The translations under genes were made by a program, and so were the position numbers. The notes under the pieces are model-generated. The model saw only the letters and a program-made list of their open reading frames with translations. It was not told the origin of the DNA and did no database searches. This document shows positions 52,976-63,343 of a stretch of 64,000 nucleotides of DNA, piece after piece. Origin of the DNA: an uncultured Rhizobium sp. Lineage in GTDB: Bacteria > Pseudomonadota > Alphaproteobacteria > Rhizobiales > Rhizobiaceae. Position 1 is the stretch's first letter; each line of letters begins with the position of its first letter. The stretch lies in assembly GCA_945952415.1 (NCBI GenBank), contig CAMFIF010000002.1:186001-250000 (forward strand). The letters run 5' to 3'.

Positions 52976-53884
52976 TCAGAGGATCGCGATATCGAGACCG
53001 AGATCGAGCGTCGGGGCTGCCATGGTGATCTTCGAGGTGGAGATGTAATCCACTCCCGTCTCGGCAATGTCACGCACCGTCTCCAGCGACACATTGCCGG
53101 AGGCTTCCAGCTGGATGCGGCGGCGGTCTTTCGGATAGTCATCGATGCCCAGACCGGAATGCTTGCGGTTGAGGGCGACGGCCACCGAAAGCAGCGCTGG
53201 CTTCATGTTGTCGAGGAGGATGACATCCGGCCCTTCGAGCAGGGCCTCCTCGCATTGCTCAAGCGTATCCACCTCCACCTCGATGCGCAGGAGATGGCCT
53301 GCATAGGCGCGGGCCGCACGGATGGCCGGGCGCACGCCGCCTGCAACGGCCACGTGATTATCCTTGATGAGGATTGCATCGTCGAGGCCGAAGCGATGGC
53401 TGGAGCCGCCGCCCAGCCGGACCGCATATTTTTCCGCGGCGCGCAGGCCGGGCATGGTCTTGCGCGTGCAGGTGATGCGAGCGGTGGTATGGGCGATTTC
53501 CCGGGCGAAACGGGCGGTGGTGCTGGCAACGCCCGAGAGGTGCATGAGATAGTTGAGCGCGACCCGTTCGGCGGAGAGCAGCCCCTGGGCCGGGCCGGAC
53601 AGGAGGGCGACCTCCTCTCCCGGCGAAAGGGCAGCCCCATCTTCTACCCGGGCCTCGAAGCGGATGGCGGGGTCGATCAGCCGAAAGGCGGCGCGGGCAA
53701 AGGCCATGCCGGCCAGCACGCCCGGCTCCCGGGCGCGAAGGGAGGCGGTTGCCGTCCGCTCGCGCGCGATAACAGCCTGGGTGGTGATGTCGCCGGCGCG
53801 GCCGAGATCTTCGAGAAGCGCGTGGCGCACCTGCTCCTCCACGAGAAGATCGGGCAGGACGGGCAGCTGGGGGCGTGCAATCAT
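52976..53884 (-). CDS. nadC: Quinolinate phosphoribosyltransferase
   Basis: A 302-residue enzyme that converts quinolinate and PRPP to nicotinate mononucleotide. LVEEQVRHALLEDLGRAGDITTQAVI, CTRKTMPGLRAAEKYAVRLGGGSSHRFGLDDAILIKDNH and the C-terminal ISTSKITMAAPTLDLGL are all NadC signatures, with the PRPP and quinolinate contacts among them. It is the last gene of nadA-nadB-nadC, 12 bases after nadB. The three supply the de novo route from aspartate to NAD. Confidence 0.96.
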   Translation of the reverse strand: MIARPQLPVLPDLLVEEQVRHALLEDLGRAGDITTQAVIARERTATASLRAREPGVLAGMAFARAAFRLIDPAIRFEARVEDGAALSPGEEVALLSGPAQGLLSAERVALNYLMHLSGVASTTARFAREIAHTTARITCTRKTMPGLRAAEKYAVRLGGGSSHRFGLDDAILIKDNHVAVAGGVRPAIRAARAYAGHLLRIEVEVDTLEQCEEALLEGPDVILLDNMKPALLSVAVALNRKHSGLGIDDYPKDRRRIQLEASGNVSLETVRDIAETGVDYISTSKITMAAPTLDLGLDIAIL

Positions 53885-53896
53885 GGGGCGTCGTTC

Positions 53897-55504
53897 CTAG
53901 ACGGTGTGAAGGGTCTTTTCGCCCGCGACCTCCGCGATCACCCTTTCGGCCTCGGCGAGGCCCGTATGGGTGCGATGGCGGAAGGCCTCTTCGGCGGCGG
54001 GGTGATCGGCCCGGAAATGGCCGCCGCGGCTTTCCTCGCGGCGATAGGCGGCGGTTGCCACCAGCTTGGCGGCGGCGAGGATATTGCCGAAGCGCACCCG
54101 GCTGCCATCGCCTTCCAGCCGGCGGATGGCGTGGATCAAGGTCCTCAGTCCCTCCCGCTCGCGGATGACGCCCGCATGGGCATACATGAGGCTGCGCAGC
54201 TCCTTCAGCGGCGGGCTGTCTTCCTCGCTATAAAGGTCGTCATTCTCGCTGCCATGGTCCTTCCAGGCGTAAAGCCGGCTTTCCGGCACCATGCCCTTGA
54301 TGTTGTCGGCAATGCGACCGGCAAAGACCACCGCTTCCAGCAGGGAATTGGACGCAAGACGGTTCGCGCCATGGACACCGGTGGAGGCCACTTCGCCCGC
54401 GGCCCATAGGCCGTCGATCGATGTGCGGCCGTCCGCATCGGTCAACACGCCGCCCATGTGGTAATGGGCCGCCGGGCAGATGGGGATGGGCTGCCGGACC
54501 GGATCGATGCCGGCCGCAAGGCAGGCGGCATGAACCGTGGGGAAGGCGTCCGGGAAGGCGGCACCCACCGCCTCCCGGCAATCGAGAAAGGCGCCGCGGC
54601 CCGCCTGCAGTTCGGCAAAGACACCGCGGGCAACGATATCCCGGGGGGCGAGTTCGCCATCCCGATGGAGGGCGGTCATGAAGCGATCCCCTTTTGCATT
54701 GACCAGAATCGCCCCCTCGCCGCGCAAGGCTTCGGTCGCAAGCGGGGCGGGATCGCGCCCGACGGCAAGGGCTGTCGGGTGGAACTGGACGAATTCCGGG
54801 TCGGCCACCAGCGCGCCAGCCCGCGCCGCCATGCCAAGGCCTGCGCCCTGCGCCTCGATGGGGTTGGTGGTGACGGAATAGAGATGGCCGATGCCGCCGG
54901 AGGTCAGCACGATCGCCCGGGCGGAAAAGGCAAGGCGCCGGCGGGACCGACCGCCCTCTGGCCTGGCAACCACGCCGGAGACGAAGCGCCCTTCGGTGAC
55001 GATTTCTTCCACCACATGGCCTTCCAGTACCCGGATGGAGGGCGTTGCGCGCACGGCGGAAATCAGCGCCTCCATGATGGCCTTGCCGGCTGTATCGCCC
55101 TTGACGCGCACGATGCGGCGCTCCGAATGGGCGGCTTCGCGGGACAGGAGAAGCTTGCCCTCCAGATCCCGATCAAAAGGCACGCCATAGGAGAGGAGAT
55201 CGAGAATGCGGTCAGGCCCCTCCTCCACCATCAGCCGCGCCATCTTGGCATCGACAATGCCGGCGCCCGCCGCCAGCGTATCGGCCAGGTGCTTGCCGAA
55301 GGTATCCTCCTGGCTCATGGCGGCGGCGATGCCGCCTTGCGCCCAGGCGGAGGAGGACCCCTGCCCGATGGGTGCGGCCGTCAGCACCGTGACAGGGCGC
55401 GGTGCGAGCTTCAGCGCGCAGAAGAGACCGGCAAGGCCGCCGCCGATGATGACGATATCGTCAATGCCATTGAAGCTCTGCGGACGGAAATGATCGACCA
55501 GCAT
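53897..55504 (-). CDS. nadB: L-aspartate oxidase
   Basis: A 535-residue FAD enzyme that oxidises aspartate to iminoaspartate for NadA. The dinucleotide motif [15 protein letters not shown] lies near 21-35, [15 protein letters not shown] at 51-65 binds FAD, and [43 protein letters not shown] is the succinate dehydrogenase/NadB C-terminal signature. It follows nadA by 54 bases. Length is normal for the family. Confidence 0.96.
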   Translation of the reverse strand: MLVDHFRPQSFNGIDDIVIIGGGLAGLFCALKLAPRPVTVLTAAPIGQGSSSAWAQGGIAAAMSQEDTFGKHLADTLAAGAGIVDAKMARLMVEEGPDRILDLLSYGVPFDRDLEGKLLLSREAAHSERRIVRVKGDTAGKAIMEALISAVRATPSIRVLEGHVVEEIVTEGRFVSGVVARPEGGRSRRRLAFSARAIVLTSGGIGHLYSVTTNPIEAQGAGLGMAARAGALVADPEFVQFHPTALAVGRDPAPLATEALRGEGAILVNAKGDRFMTALHRDGELAPRDIVARGVFAELQAGRGAFLDCREAVGAAFPDAFPTVHAACLAAGIDPVRQPIPICPAAHYHMGGVLTDADGRTSIDGLWAAGEVASTGVHGANRLASNSLLEAVVFAGRIADNIKGMVPESRLYAWKDHGSENDDLYSEEDSPPLKELRSLMYAHAGVIREREGLRTLIHAIRRLEGDGSRVRFGNILAAAKLVATAAYRREESRGGHFRADHPAAEEAFRHRTHTGLAEAERVIAEVAGEKTLHTV

Positions 55505-55558
55505 TCCAGTGCCTCCTCCCCAAATATCGCCCGGCGCCTCAGCCGGGCTGCGGCTTAC

Positions 55559-56623
55559 CTACCGCTTCAGATGGATCATGCGCTCCACGGCAAGCCGCGC
55601 CCGGTCCGCAATCGCCGGGTCGACGGTCACTTCCTCGGTCATGAAGAGAAGGCTGTCGAGGATCTTCGGAAGCGTGATCTTCTGCATGTGCGGGCAGAGA
55701 TTGCAGGGCTTGATGAAGGTGACGCCGGGCGCCTCGGCCTCAATGTTGGAGGCCATGGAGCATTCGGTGACCAGAAGCACCTTCTTCGGCCGGCGGCTCT
55801 TCACATAATCGATCATCGCCGCCGTGGACCCGGCAAAATCGGATACGGCGATCACATCGGGATGGCATTCCGGATGGGCGACGATCTCCACGTCAGGATC
55901 GGCCTCGCGATAGGCATTGAGTTCGTCCGCGGTGAAGCGCTCATGCACCTCGCAATGGCCGGCCCAGGTAAGGATCTTCTTCCTGGTCTTCTTCGCCACG
56001 TTCATCGCCAGATACTCGTCCGGGATGCAGAGAACCGTATCGGAGGCGAGGCTTTCCACCACGTCGAGCGCATTGGCGGAAGTGCAGCAGATATCGGTTT
56101 CCGCCTTCACCTCGGCGGAGGTGTTCACATAGGTCACGACGGGTACGCCGGGATAGCGGGCCTTCAGCGCGCGAACATCGGCGCCGGTGATCGATTCGGA
56201 CAGCGAACAGCCCGCATGGCTGTCCGGGATCAGCACGGTCTTTTGGGGATTGAGGAGCTTCGAGGTCTCCGCCATGAAATGCACGCCGCATTGCACGATG
56301 ATTTCGGCATCCACGCGGGTGGCGTCGCGGGCAAGCTGCAGCGAATCGCCCCTGATATCGGAAACGCAGTGGAAGACCACCGGCATCTGGTAGTTGTGGG
56401 CGAGAATGACCGCATTGCGCTCCTTCTTCAGCCGGTTGATGGCATGGACATAGGGCGCATAGACCGGCCATTCGATCTCGGGGACGAAGTGCTTCACCCG
56501 CTCGTAAAGGGCGGCGGTTTCGCGCGCCACGGCGGGCGTATAGGCGAGATCCGGGCGGTCGAGCACGCCGTAACGGGTGGCGGCGACCTGCGCCTTCTTC
56601 TCATCGGTTGCCAGCATGTCCAT
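55559..56623 (-). CDS. nadA: Quinolinate synthase
   Basis: A 354-residue [4Fe-4S] enzyme that joins iminoaspartate and dihydroxyacetone phosphate. The cluster ligands are the Cys of [19 protein letters not shown] and KPCNLCPHM. Other landmarks are LAHNYQMP and [12 protein letters not shown]. The ATG giving [10 protein letters not shown] is preceded by GGAGGG; an ATG two codons later is possible. It is the first gene of the nadABC operon, 23 bases downstream of a palindromic site I take to be the NadQ operator. Confidence 0.96.
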   Translation of the reverse strand: MDMLATDEKKAQVAATRYGVLDRPDLAYTPAVARETAALYERVKHFVPEIEWPVYAPYVHAINRLKKERNAVILAHNYQMPVVFHCVSDIRGDSLQLARDATRVDAEIIVQCGVHFMAETSKLLNPQKTVLIPDSHAGCSLSESITGADVRALKARYPGVPVVTYVNTSAEVKAETDICCTSANALDVVESLASDTVLCIPDEYLAMNVAKKTRKKILTWAGHCEVHERFTADELNAYREADPDVEIVAHPECHPDVIAVSDFAGSTAAMIDYVKSRRPKKVLLVTECSMASNIEAEAPGVTFIKPCNLCPHMQKITLPKILDSLLFMTEEVTVDPAIADRARLAVERMIHLKR

Positions 56624-56646
56624 GCGATCCCTCCGGTCGTCGCGCC

Positions 56647-56667
56647 TTATTCTCAATTTGAGCATAA
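56647..56667. promoter_or_regulatory. Palindrome upstream of nadA, probable NadQ operator
   Basis: TTATTCTCAA-T-TTGAGCATAA is a 21-bp inverted repeat with ten-base arms and one mismatch. It lies 23 bases before the nadA start in an AT-rich window, within the operon promoter region. It is the only long palindrome in the gap, and nadQ lies beside the operon, so it is the best candidate for NadQ binding. Confidence 0.7.
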
Positions 56668-56839
56668 GGGGTGCCAAACAAAACCGGCAGCGCCGGTTGG
56701 TCCTGAATTATGAAGTTTTGGTTGCGATTGCAAGAGCGTTTCCACCTCTTTGCGTGCGGGGGGCTTTGACGAATGGCCGGCTGCGGTGAAGAATGCGCGC
56801 CTGAAGCGGCCGCTCGGGAGCGGCCCGGAAAGAGGCGCC

Positions 56840-59596
56840 ATGATGGAAATCCTGCTCATCCTCGTCGTTCTGGTGGTGGTCTTTGCCGGGCGGCAGGGCA
56901 TGAAACAGCGAATCGAGGCGCTGGAAAAGAACGTGGAAGGCCTGCAGCGCGAGGTGCAGCGGGTGACGGCCGAGCTTTCGAACATGCGGGCAGCGCCTGC
57001 ACCGGAGAAGATCGTAGCGCCGCTGGAGTTCGCAACCCTTGCTGCCGAGACGCTGACCGACGCCCTCCCGCCGGTTGAGCCGCCAGAAAGCGCCGCTGCT
57101 GCGGAGGGTGAGGCAGAGCAGCCATCGGCGGTGGAACAGGGGATCGAAGCTGTCCTCGAACCAGCCGTTTCCGCCCCGCCGGCGGCGACCCCTTCCCGCA
57201 TCGAGAACAATCTGGGCAGCCGCTGGGCCGTCTGGGTGGGCGGGGTGGCGCTGGCGCTTGGCGGCGTGCTGATGGTGCGTTACTCCATCGAAAACGGGCT
57301 GATCAGCCCGGCGGTGCGGCTGCTGCTTGCCGCGCTTTTCGGCCTGCTCCTGATGATTGCCGGCGAGGTCGTGCGGCGCCGCGGGCTGCCCGCCGGCATG
57401 AAACCGCTTTCGGACCGGGTCGGACAAAATGCGATGATCCCCGGCATTCTCACGGCCGCGGGCGGCGTCTCGCTCTTTGCCACCTTCATCGCCGCGCACC
57501 AGCTTTATGGCTTCATCGGCGGCGGTACGGCCTTCCTGCTCATGGCGCTGACGGCGCTTTCCATTCTCGGGCTCTCCCTGTTCCATGGCCAGGCGCTCGC
57601 AGGGCTCGGGCTTGTCGGCGGCCTTCTGGCGCCGGCGCTGGTCGAACCGCCGGAGCATCCCAATCTGCCGCTGCTGATGGCCTATGTGGTGCTCGTCTGG
57701 TTCGGCTCCATGGTCGCCGCGCGCTTCCGGGGCTGGAATCTGGTGCCGGCTATAGCAACCTTCGGCGCCGGTCTCTGGGGCGTGGGCGCGGTGACCGATG
57801 GCGGCGTTTATGCCCCATTGATTGCCTTTCTCGTGCTCTTCGCCGCGACCGTGCTTCTTTCTCCGGACAGCCCCCGTTTCGGGGCGGCGGCAGGGAGCCC
57901 GGAGGAAAAGCAGATACTGGCTGACCGGGTGGGGAACTGGATGGTATGGGCTGGCCTGGCGCTGACAGGCCTCGTTGCCGGCATGCTTCTCAGCAATGGT
58001 CCGGCGCAGCTGGCGGGCCATCGGGTGCCCATGGAGGCGCTGCTTCTCCTCCTTGGTCTCGGTACGGCGCTCGCCCTTCGCCGCGATGCGCTTCCTGCGG
58101 TGCCGATTTTTGGTCTCGGCGCGGTGCTGGTCACCGTGAACACGCTGTTTTCCTATATGCAGATCGAGCCCGACACCTAAGCGGGCCCAACGCTCTACCG
58201 CACACTGATGGCGGTCGGAATCGGCTTCGTGCTTCTTATTGCCGCCACGCTGGCGCTCCGCTTCGGGCGGCATGCGGGCCGGGCGGGAGAAATCCTCTGG
58301 GCGGCGGTTGCCTGCCTGCCGCTTCTCCTGCTCGCCATTTCCTATGAGGATCACGGCAACTGGGTGCTCGATCCCGTGCATGCCATCCTTGCGGCCCTTC
58401 TTGGCCTTACGCTTCTGGTGCTGACGGACCGGCAACGGGCAAGGGGCGCTACCGGGCTATCGCTGGCAGGGGAAAGCCTGCTGGTCACCACGGCCTTTCT
58501 CAGCCTCGCCTTCACCCTCTTTACGGTTCTTGACGGTGTGACGCTGGTGCTTGGCTTCAGCCTCCTGGGCTTCGGCTTCCTGCTGGCGCAGCGGCTTCGT
58601 CCCTGGCCGGCCCTGCCCTTCATGATGGTGGCGGGAGCGGTGCTGGTCGCGGCCCGGATCGGCTATGATCCGACCATCGTCGGGGCGGCGCATCTCGGGC
58701 GGACGCCGGTCTTCAACGCGCTTCTGCCCGCCTATGGCGGACCGGCGCTTCTTCTCGCGCTTGCGGCCTTTATGAGCCGGCGGATGGAGAGCGCCCTTCT
58801 CACCCGGCTTCTCGATGCGGCTGCCGTGCTGATGAGCTTTCTCACCATCGCCATTCTCGTGCGCCACGGGCTGAATGGCGGCGTGCTCTCCACGGCGACG
58901 CCCAATCTCGGCGAAACCTCGATCTATACGCTGCTGCTCATCGGCTTTTCCGGTGCGCTGCTGCAGATCGACCGGCGCGATTCGAGCCCGGTTTTCGTCT
59001 ATGGCTCGATGCTGGCGGGCGGGCTTTCCATGGCCTCGGTGCTGCTTCTGCACCTCGTCTTGCGCAATCCCTATGTCACCGGCGAACTGGTCGGCAACTG
59101 GCCGGTCGTCAACCTGCTGCTGCCCGGCTATCTCCTGCCGGCGATTGCCTATGGCGGCCTGTCGCTGATGGCCCGGCCGCGACGGCCGCTCCCCTACGTC
59201 ATGGCGCTTGCGGTCACGGGGGCGTTGATCGGCTTTGCCTGGGTCACGCTCAGCGTCCGCCAGCTCTGGCAGGGCACCAGCCTTGCGGACTGGCAGGGGT
59301 TCTTCGAGGGCGAAACCTACAGCTATTCCGTGGTCTGGCTCCTCACCGGCGTGGTGCTTCTTGTGCTCGGGACGCGCTTGCGCGCCGTCAGCCTGCGCTA
59401 TGCTTCGGCGGCGGTGGTGATCCTGACGGTGCTCAAGGTCTTCCTGATCGATCTTTCCAATCTGGAAGGCCTGCTCCGGGCGCTCTCCTTCATCGGCCTC
59501 GGCCTGGCGCTGATCGGCATCGGGCTCTTCTACCAGCGCCTGCTGATGAAAAATGCAGGCGCGGGGGCGCAGGACAAGGCACCTTCATCTTCCTGA
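56840..59596 (+). pseudogene. DUF2339 multipass membrane protein, split by an in-frame TAA
   Basis: One reading frame runs from the ATG giving MMEILLILVVLVVVFAG to the stop at 59596, interrupted by a single TAA at 58178-58180 (context IEPDT-stop-AGPTLYRTL). The part before is about 446 residues and the part after about 470, adding up to 918, which is the usual size of DUF2339 proteins. Both halves have the same style: an N-terminal coiled coil and Ala/Pro linker, then many membrane helices (VWVGGVALALGGVLMVRYSIENG is a family landmark). A nonsense mutation or a sequencing error would give this. Read as two genes they would be 56840-58180 and 58208-59596. Function of the family is unknown. Confidence 0.8.
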
Positions 59597-59727
59597 GGAG
59601 AATCAGGAGATGGCGCCATCTGCCTGATTTTCGAAGCGAAGCCTGCCGCTACATGGGGGTTTGCGCCGCCTCGGTGCACGTCCTATCGTCCGTGGCACCA
59701 CATCCGGGGATTCGCTGAAAGCACGCC

Positions 59728-60390
59728 ATGACAGAACTGCCCAATGACCGGCTTGCCGCGGCCTTTCAGCCGCATGCGGCGCTTGCCGCAGACCTTCTGC
59801 CCCATGCGACCGATCCCGGCGACGGTGCCCATGATACGGCCCATATTCTGCGCGTCTTCCGCAACGCCATGCGCATTCAGGCCCAGGAAGGCGGAAATGC
59901 GCGCATTCTTGCGGCAGCGGTGCTTTTGCATGACTGCGTGGCCGTCGAGAAGAATTCGCCACTGCGAAAAGAGGCCTCGCGGCTGGCGGCGGAGCGGGCG
60001 TCGGCGCTTCTTTCGGAACGGGGCTGGACGCAATCCGATCGCGAGGCCGTTGCCCATGCGGTGCTGACGCACAGTTTCTCCGCCAATATTCCCCCGGAGA
60101 CCCTGGAGGCAAAGATCCTGCAGGATGCGGACCGGCTGGATGCCATCGGCATGATCGGTGCGGCGCGCTGCTTCTACATCGCCGGGCGCATGGGATCGGC
60201 GCTCTACGACGTGCTCGATCCCCGCGCCGAGGCCAGGCCGCTCGACGACCGGTCCTTCGCGATCGACCATTTCCCCGCCAAGCTCTTCCGGCTCTCGGAG
60301 GGGTTCCAGACGGCGACGGGCCGGCGTCTTGCGGAAGAGCGGCATAACCGCCTCAAGGACGTGCTCGACCAATTCCTCCTCGAAATCTGA
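59728..60390 (+). CDS. HD-domain hydrolase (YedJ-like)
   Basis: A 220-residue HD-family phosphohydrolase with metal ligands in HDTAHILRVFRNA, VLLHDCVA and DADRLDAIGMIG, the layout of YedJ-type proteins. The substrate is not known. It is followed closely by the MOSC gene (11 bases), so they may be co-transcribed. Start MTELPNDRLA is used; no competing frame matches better. Confidence 0.9.
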   Translation: MTELPNDRLAAAFQPHAALAADLLPHATDPGDGAHDTAHILRVFRNAMRIQAQEGGNARILAAAVLLHDCVAVEKNSPLRKEASRLAAERASALLSERGWTQSDREAVAHAVLTHSFSANIPPETLEAKILQDADRLDAIGMIGAARCFYIAGRMGSALYDVLDPRAEARPLDDRSFAIDHFPAKLFRLSEGFQTATGRRLAEERHNRLKDVLDQFLLEI

Positions 60391-60401
60391 AAGGTGCTGC
60401 C

Positions 60402-61250
60402 ATGCATGTGACCGGACTGTCCATCTATCCGCTGAAAAGCGCCCGGGGGATTGCCCTTTCCACCGCTGCCGTGGGGCCGATGGGGCTTTCCGGCGACCGG
60501 CTGCTGATGCTCGTATCCCCCGACGGTCAATTCGTGACTCAGCGGGAACTGCCGGCCCTTGCGGCACTGTCGGTGACGCCGACGGGCGATGGCTATCGGC
60601 TGTCCGTCGAGGGGAAAGGCAGCATCGATGCCCGCTTTGCCGGCGACGGCCCGCGCAAGGACGTCGCCGTCTGGCGCAACATCGTCAATGGCGCGCAGGC
60701 GGCGGACAGCGTGAACCAGACCCTTTCCGGCTGGTTCGGGCAGGCCCTGGAACTGGTCTTTTTCGATGACCGCTCGCGGCGGGAGGCGAGCCCGGAATGG
60801 GCGGGGCCCAAGACGCCGGTCGGCTTTGCCGATGGCTATCAGGTGCTGATCACCACCACCGCCTCGCTCAAAGCGCTCAATGCCGACATGGAAGCCCATG
60901 GCGAGGGGACGGTGGGAATGGAGCGCTTTCGCCCGAACATCGTCATCGACGGCGCAGAGCCATGGGCGGAGGACGAATGGGCGGCGATTGGCATCGGCGG
61001 CATCCGCTTCGATCTCGTGAAGCCCTGCGCCCGATGCATCATGACCACGCAGGACCAGGCAAGCGGTTCGCGCGATGTGCCCTCCCCCATGCCGGCCATG
61101 GGCCGGGTGCGCATGTCGGCGGACCGGCGCGTGCCGGGCGTGCTGTTCGGCTGGAATGCGGTGCCGCGCGGGCTCGGACCGCTGGCGCTCGGCGACGGCG
61201 TGACGGTTGTCGAGCGCCGGGCCGAGGGCTGGCCGCTCAAACGGCGCTGA
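60402..61250 (+). CDS. MOSC-domain protein (YcbX-like)
   Basis: A 282-residue protein with an N-terminal MOSC_N barrel (VTGLSIYPLKSARGIALSTAAVG, DRLLMLVSPDGQFVTQRELP) and a MOSC domain containing RFRPNIVIDG and the conserved cysteine region KPCARCIMTTQDQ. MOSC proteins carry sulfur or handle the molybdenum cofactor; YcbX in E. coli detoxifies N-hydroxylated bases. No cofactor genes are near. It is co-oriented with the HD gene. Confidence 0.9.
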   Translation: MHVTGLSIYPLKSARGIALSTAAVGPMGLSGDRLLMLVSPDGQFVTQRELPALAALSVTPTGDGYRLSVEGKGSIDARFAGDGPRKDVAVWRNIVNGAQAADSVNQTLSGWFGQALELVFFDDRSRREASPEWAGPKTPVGFADGYQVLITTTASLKALNADMEAHGEGTVGMERFRPNIVIDGAEPWAEDEWAAIGIGGIRFDLVKPCARCIMTTQDQASGSRDVPSPMPAMGRVRMSADRRVPGVLFGWNAVPRGLGPLALGDGVTVVERRAEGWPLKRR

Positions 61251-61319
61251 GGGGCGTCAAACCGGTTGATCGATCCATCAGCAAATGTCGTTTTGCTTTT
61301 TATCATAACAAATATAGAC

Positions 61320-61343
61320 CTTTCCCTTCATCGGAAGGGAAAG
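61320..61343 (+). promoter_or_regulatory. Hairpin covering the MFS transporter ribosome binding site
   Basis: CTTTCCCTTC (61320-61329) pairs perfectly with GAAGGGAAAG (61334-61343) around loop ATCG. The 3' arm is the Shine-Dalgarno sequence for the ATG at 61348, so the folded RNA should block ribosome entry. Confidence 0.7.
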
Positions 61344-61347
61344 CGTC

Positions 61348-62571
61348 ATGACCGAGAAGACCGCAAACCGCATGCCCTGGCTGATCATCGTGGCGGGTTC
61401 GCTGATCACGATGCTGGTCTTCGGACCGCGGAGCGCCATCGGCCTCTTCCAGCTGCCCATGCTGCAGGATACGGGATGGGATCGCTCGACCTTCGGTCTC
61501 GCCATTGCCATCCAGAACCTCATGTGGGGGCTCAGCCAGCCGGTCTTCGGCGCGGTGGCGGACCGCTATGGCACCGGCCGGGTGCTGACGCTCGCGGGCC
61601 TGCTCTACAGCGCCGGTCTCATCATAACCGCCCATGCCCCGGCGCCGATCTGGCTCCATGTGGGTGGCGGGGTGCTCTGCGGCCTTGCCATCGGCGCCGC
61701 CTCGCTCGGCACCATCCTGTCGGCCTTCGCCCGGCATGTGACGCCGGAGCAGCGCAGCTTCGCCTTCGGCATCGGTTCGGCGGCAAGTTCTGCCGGCATG
61801 TTCCTGTTCTCGCCGATCAGCGTGGAGCTGATTGCCCATTTCGGCTGGCAGGATGCGCTGGTCATCATGGGCGCGATGATGCTGATCATCCCGCTGCTTG
61901 CCTTTCCCCTGCGTGGCAATTCCACGTCCGGGCGCGTGGCGGCCGCCACCTATGAACAGACCACCGGCGAGGCCCTGCGCGAGGCCTTCGGGCATCGCAG
62001 CTACCTGCTTCTCGTCTCGGGCTTTTTCGTCTGCGGTTTCCAGCTCGCCTTCATCACCGCGCATTTCCCTGCCTATCTTGGCGATATCGGCATCGATGTC
62101 CGCTATTCGGGCATTGCGATTGCGCTGATCGGCCTCTTCAATGTCTTCGGCTCGCTCATCGTCGGCTCGCTCGGCAACCGCATGCCGAAGCGCTACATTC
62201 TTTCCGCCATCTATATTGCCCGCTCGGTGGCGGTGACGGCCTTCATACTGCTGCCGCAGAGCCCGCTTTCCGTCATTCTCTTTGCGGCAGTCATGGGGCT
62301 TCTGTGGCTTTCCACCGTGCCGCCGACCAATGGCCTGGTGGCGCTGATGTTCGGCACGCGGCATCTCGGCCTGCTCGGCGGCATGGTGTTTCTGTCGCAC
62401 CAGATCGGCTCCTTCCTCGGCGTCTGGATGGGCGGCTTCCTCCGCGACCGGCTGGGTTCCTACGATGTCGTCTGGTGGCTCGGCGTGGCGCTCGGCATCT
62501 TTGCAGCCATCGTCCACTGGCCGATCGAGGAGCGGATGGTGCACCGCCCGGGCTTCGCTCCCGCCGAGTAA
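61348..62571 (+). CDS. MFS transporter (monocarboxylate/oxalate-like)
   Basis: A 407-residue inner-membrane protein with about twelve transmembrane helices in the two six-helix MFS halves. GAVADRYGTGRVLTLAGLLYSAGLI is the MFS loop 2-3 motif. Landmarks such as GPRSAIGLFQLPMLQDTGWDRSTFGLAIAIQNL resemble the monocarboxylate and oxalate/formate groups, but the substrate is unknown. A perfect hairpin overlaps its ribosome binding site. It is convergent with recO, three bases apart. Confidence 0.88.
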   Translation: MTEKTANRMPWLIIVAGSLITMLVFGPRSAIGLFQLPMLQDTGWDRSTFGLAIAIQNLMWGLSQPVFGAVADRYGTGRVLTLAGLLYSAGLIITAHAPAPIWLHVGGGVLCGLAIGAASLGTILSAFARHVTPEQRSFAFGIGSAASSAGMFLFSPISVELIAHFGWQDALVIMGAMMLIIPLLAFPLRGNSTSGRVAAATYEQTTGEALREAFGHRSYLLLVSGFFVCGFQLAFITAHFPAYLGDIGIDVRYSGIAIALIGLFNVFGSLIVGSLGNRMPKRYILSAIYIARSVAVTAFILLPQSPLSVILFAAVMGLLWLSTVPPTNGLVALMFGTRHLGLLGGMVFLSHQIGSFLGVWMGGFLRDRLGSYDVVWWLGVALGIFAAIVHWPIEERMVHRPGFAPAE

Positions 62572-62574
62572 GGC

Positions 62575-63312
62575 TTACAGCCTCTCCCGCAGTGCCTTCA
62601 GCGCCGCCTCGCGGAAGCCTTCGCGCGCGGACGGCATCTCGATCCCGCGGGGATCGTAGACATGGCGGTGGAGGAAAAAGCCGGTCAGACGGAATGCGTC
62701 TTCCAGCTCCTCCGGGGCCGAGGCCGGCTGGCGTTCCGGCGCCAGGAAGCCCGGCAACTTCAGCATGCGGTCCGCATAGGGGGCGCCCGCCTCCTGCGTC
62801 ACCGCCCGCCCCGATTTCGGCGAAACATAGGTGAGCCCGTCCCGCCGCCCGGTGGCAGCGCATTCGGTGAGGTCGAGGCCGAAGCCCAGATCGTTCAGCA
62901 CGGCGAGCTCGAAGCGGATGAAAAGCTCGCCCGCCCCGGCCGGATCGTCGAGATGATCGAGAATGATGTCCAGCGCCTCGTAGAGATGGGGATGCGGATC
63001 GCGTTCCGGCAGCAGGCGCAGGAGCGCCGCCATGGTCTGCACGCCATAGAGCGCGACGGCGCTTTCCATCAGCTGTGCGGCACGCTGGCGAACGGGTTCG
63101 ATGCGGAAATCGCCGAGATGTTCGTCAAGCCGCGCCCGCCAGGTGACATCGACCAGGTTGCCCGGCTGGAGCACCGGCTGCATGGCGCGGGAACGGCCGC
63201 CGCGGACGAGGCCCAGATGGCGGCCGCGGGCACGGGTCATCACCTCGGCGATGACGCTCGTCTCGCCATGGCGCTTGACGCCGAGAATGATGGCCTCTTC
63301 CTGCCATTGCAT
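62575..63312 (-). CDS. recO: DNA repair protein RecO
   Basis: A 245-residue RecO that helps RecR load RecA onto SSB-coated single strands. The N-terminal OB-fold starts [41 protein letters not shown], followed by the helical C-terminal domain with [17 protein letters not shown] and the region [22 protein letters not shown]. It lies 31 bases downstream of era on the same strand, the usual era-recO order. Confidence 0.95.
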   Translation of the reverse strand: MQWQEEAIILGVKRHGETSVIAEVMTRARGRHLGLVRGGRSRAMQPVLQPGNLVDVTWRARLDEHLGDFRIEPVRQRAAQLMESAVALYGVQTMAALLRLLPERDPHPHLYEALDIILDHLDDPAGAGELFIRFELAVLNDLGFGLDLTECAATGRRDGLTYVSPKSGRAVTQEAGAPYADRMLKLPGFLAPERQPASAPEELEDAFRLTGFFLHRHVYDPRGIEMPSAREGFREAALKALRERL

Positions 63313-63343
63313 GGGTGAACGGCTCCTTCTGGAACGTCCCGCC

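Noticed and set aside
54458-56713. Long forward open frame opposite nadB and nadA
   Set aside because: Antisense shadow of the nad operon; no domain recognised.
58150-58210. Recoding or readthrough of the TAA inside the DUF2339 gene
   Set aside because: No downstream structure or stop-context signal characteristic of programmed readthrough was seen; mutation or sequencing error is simpler.
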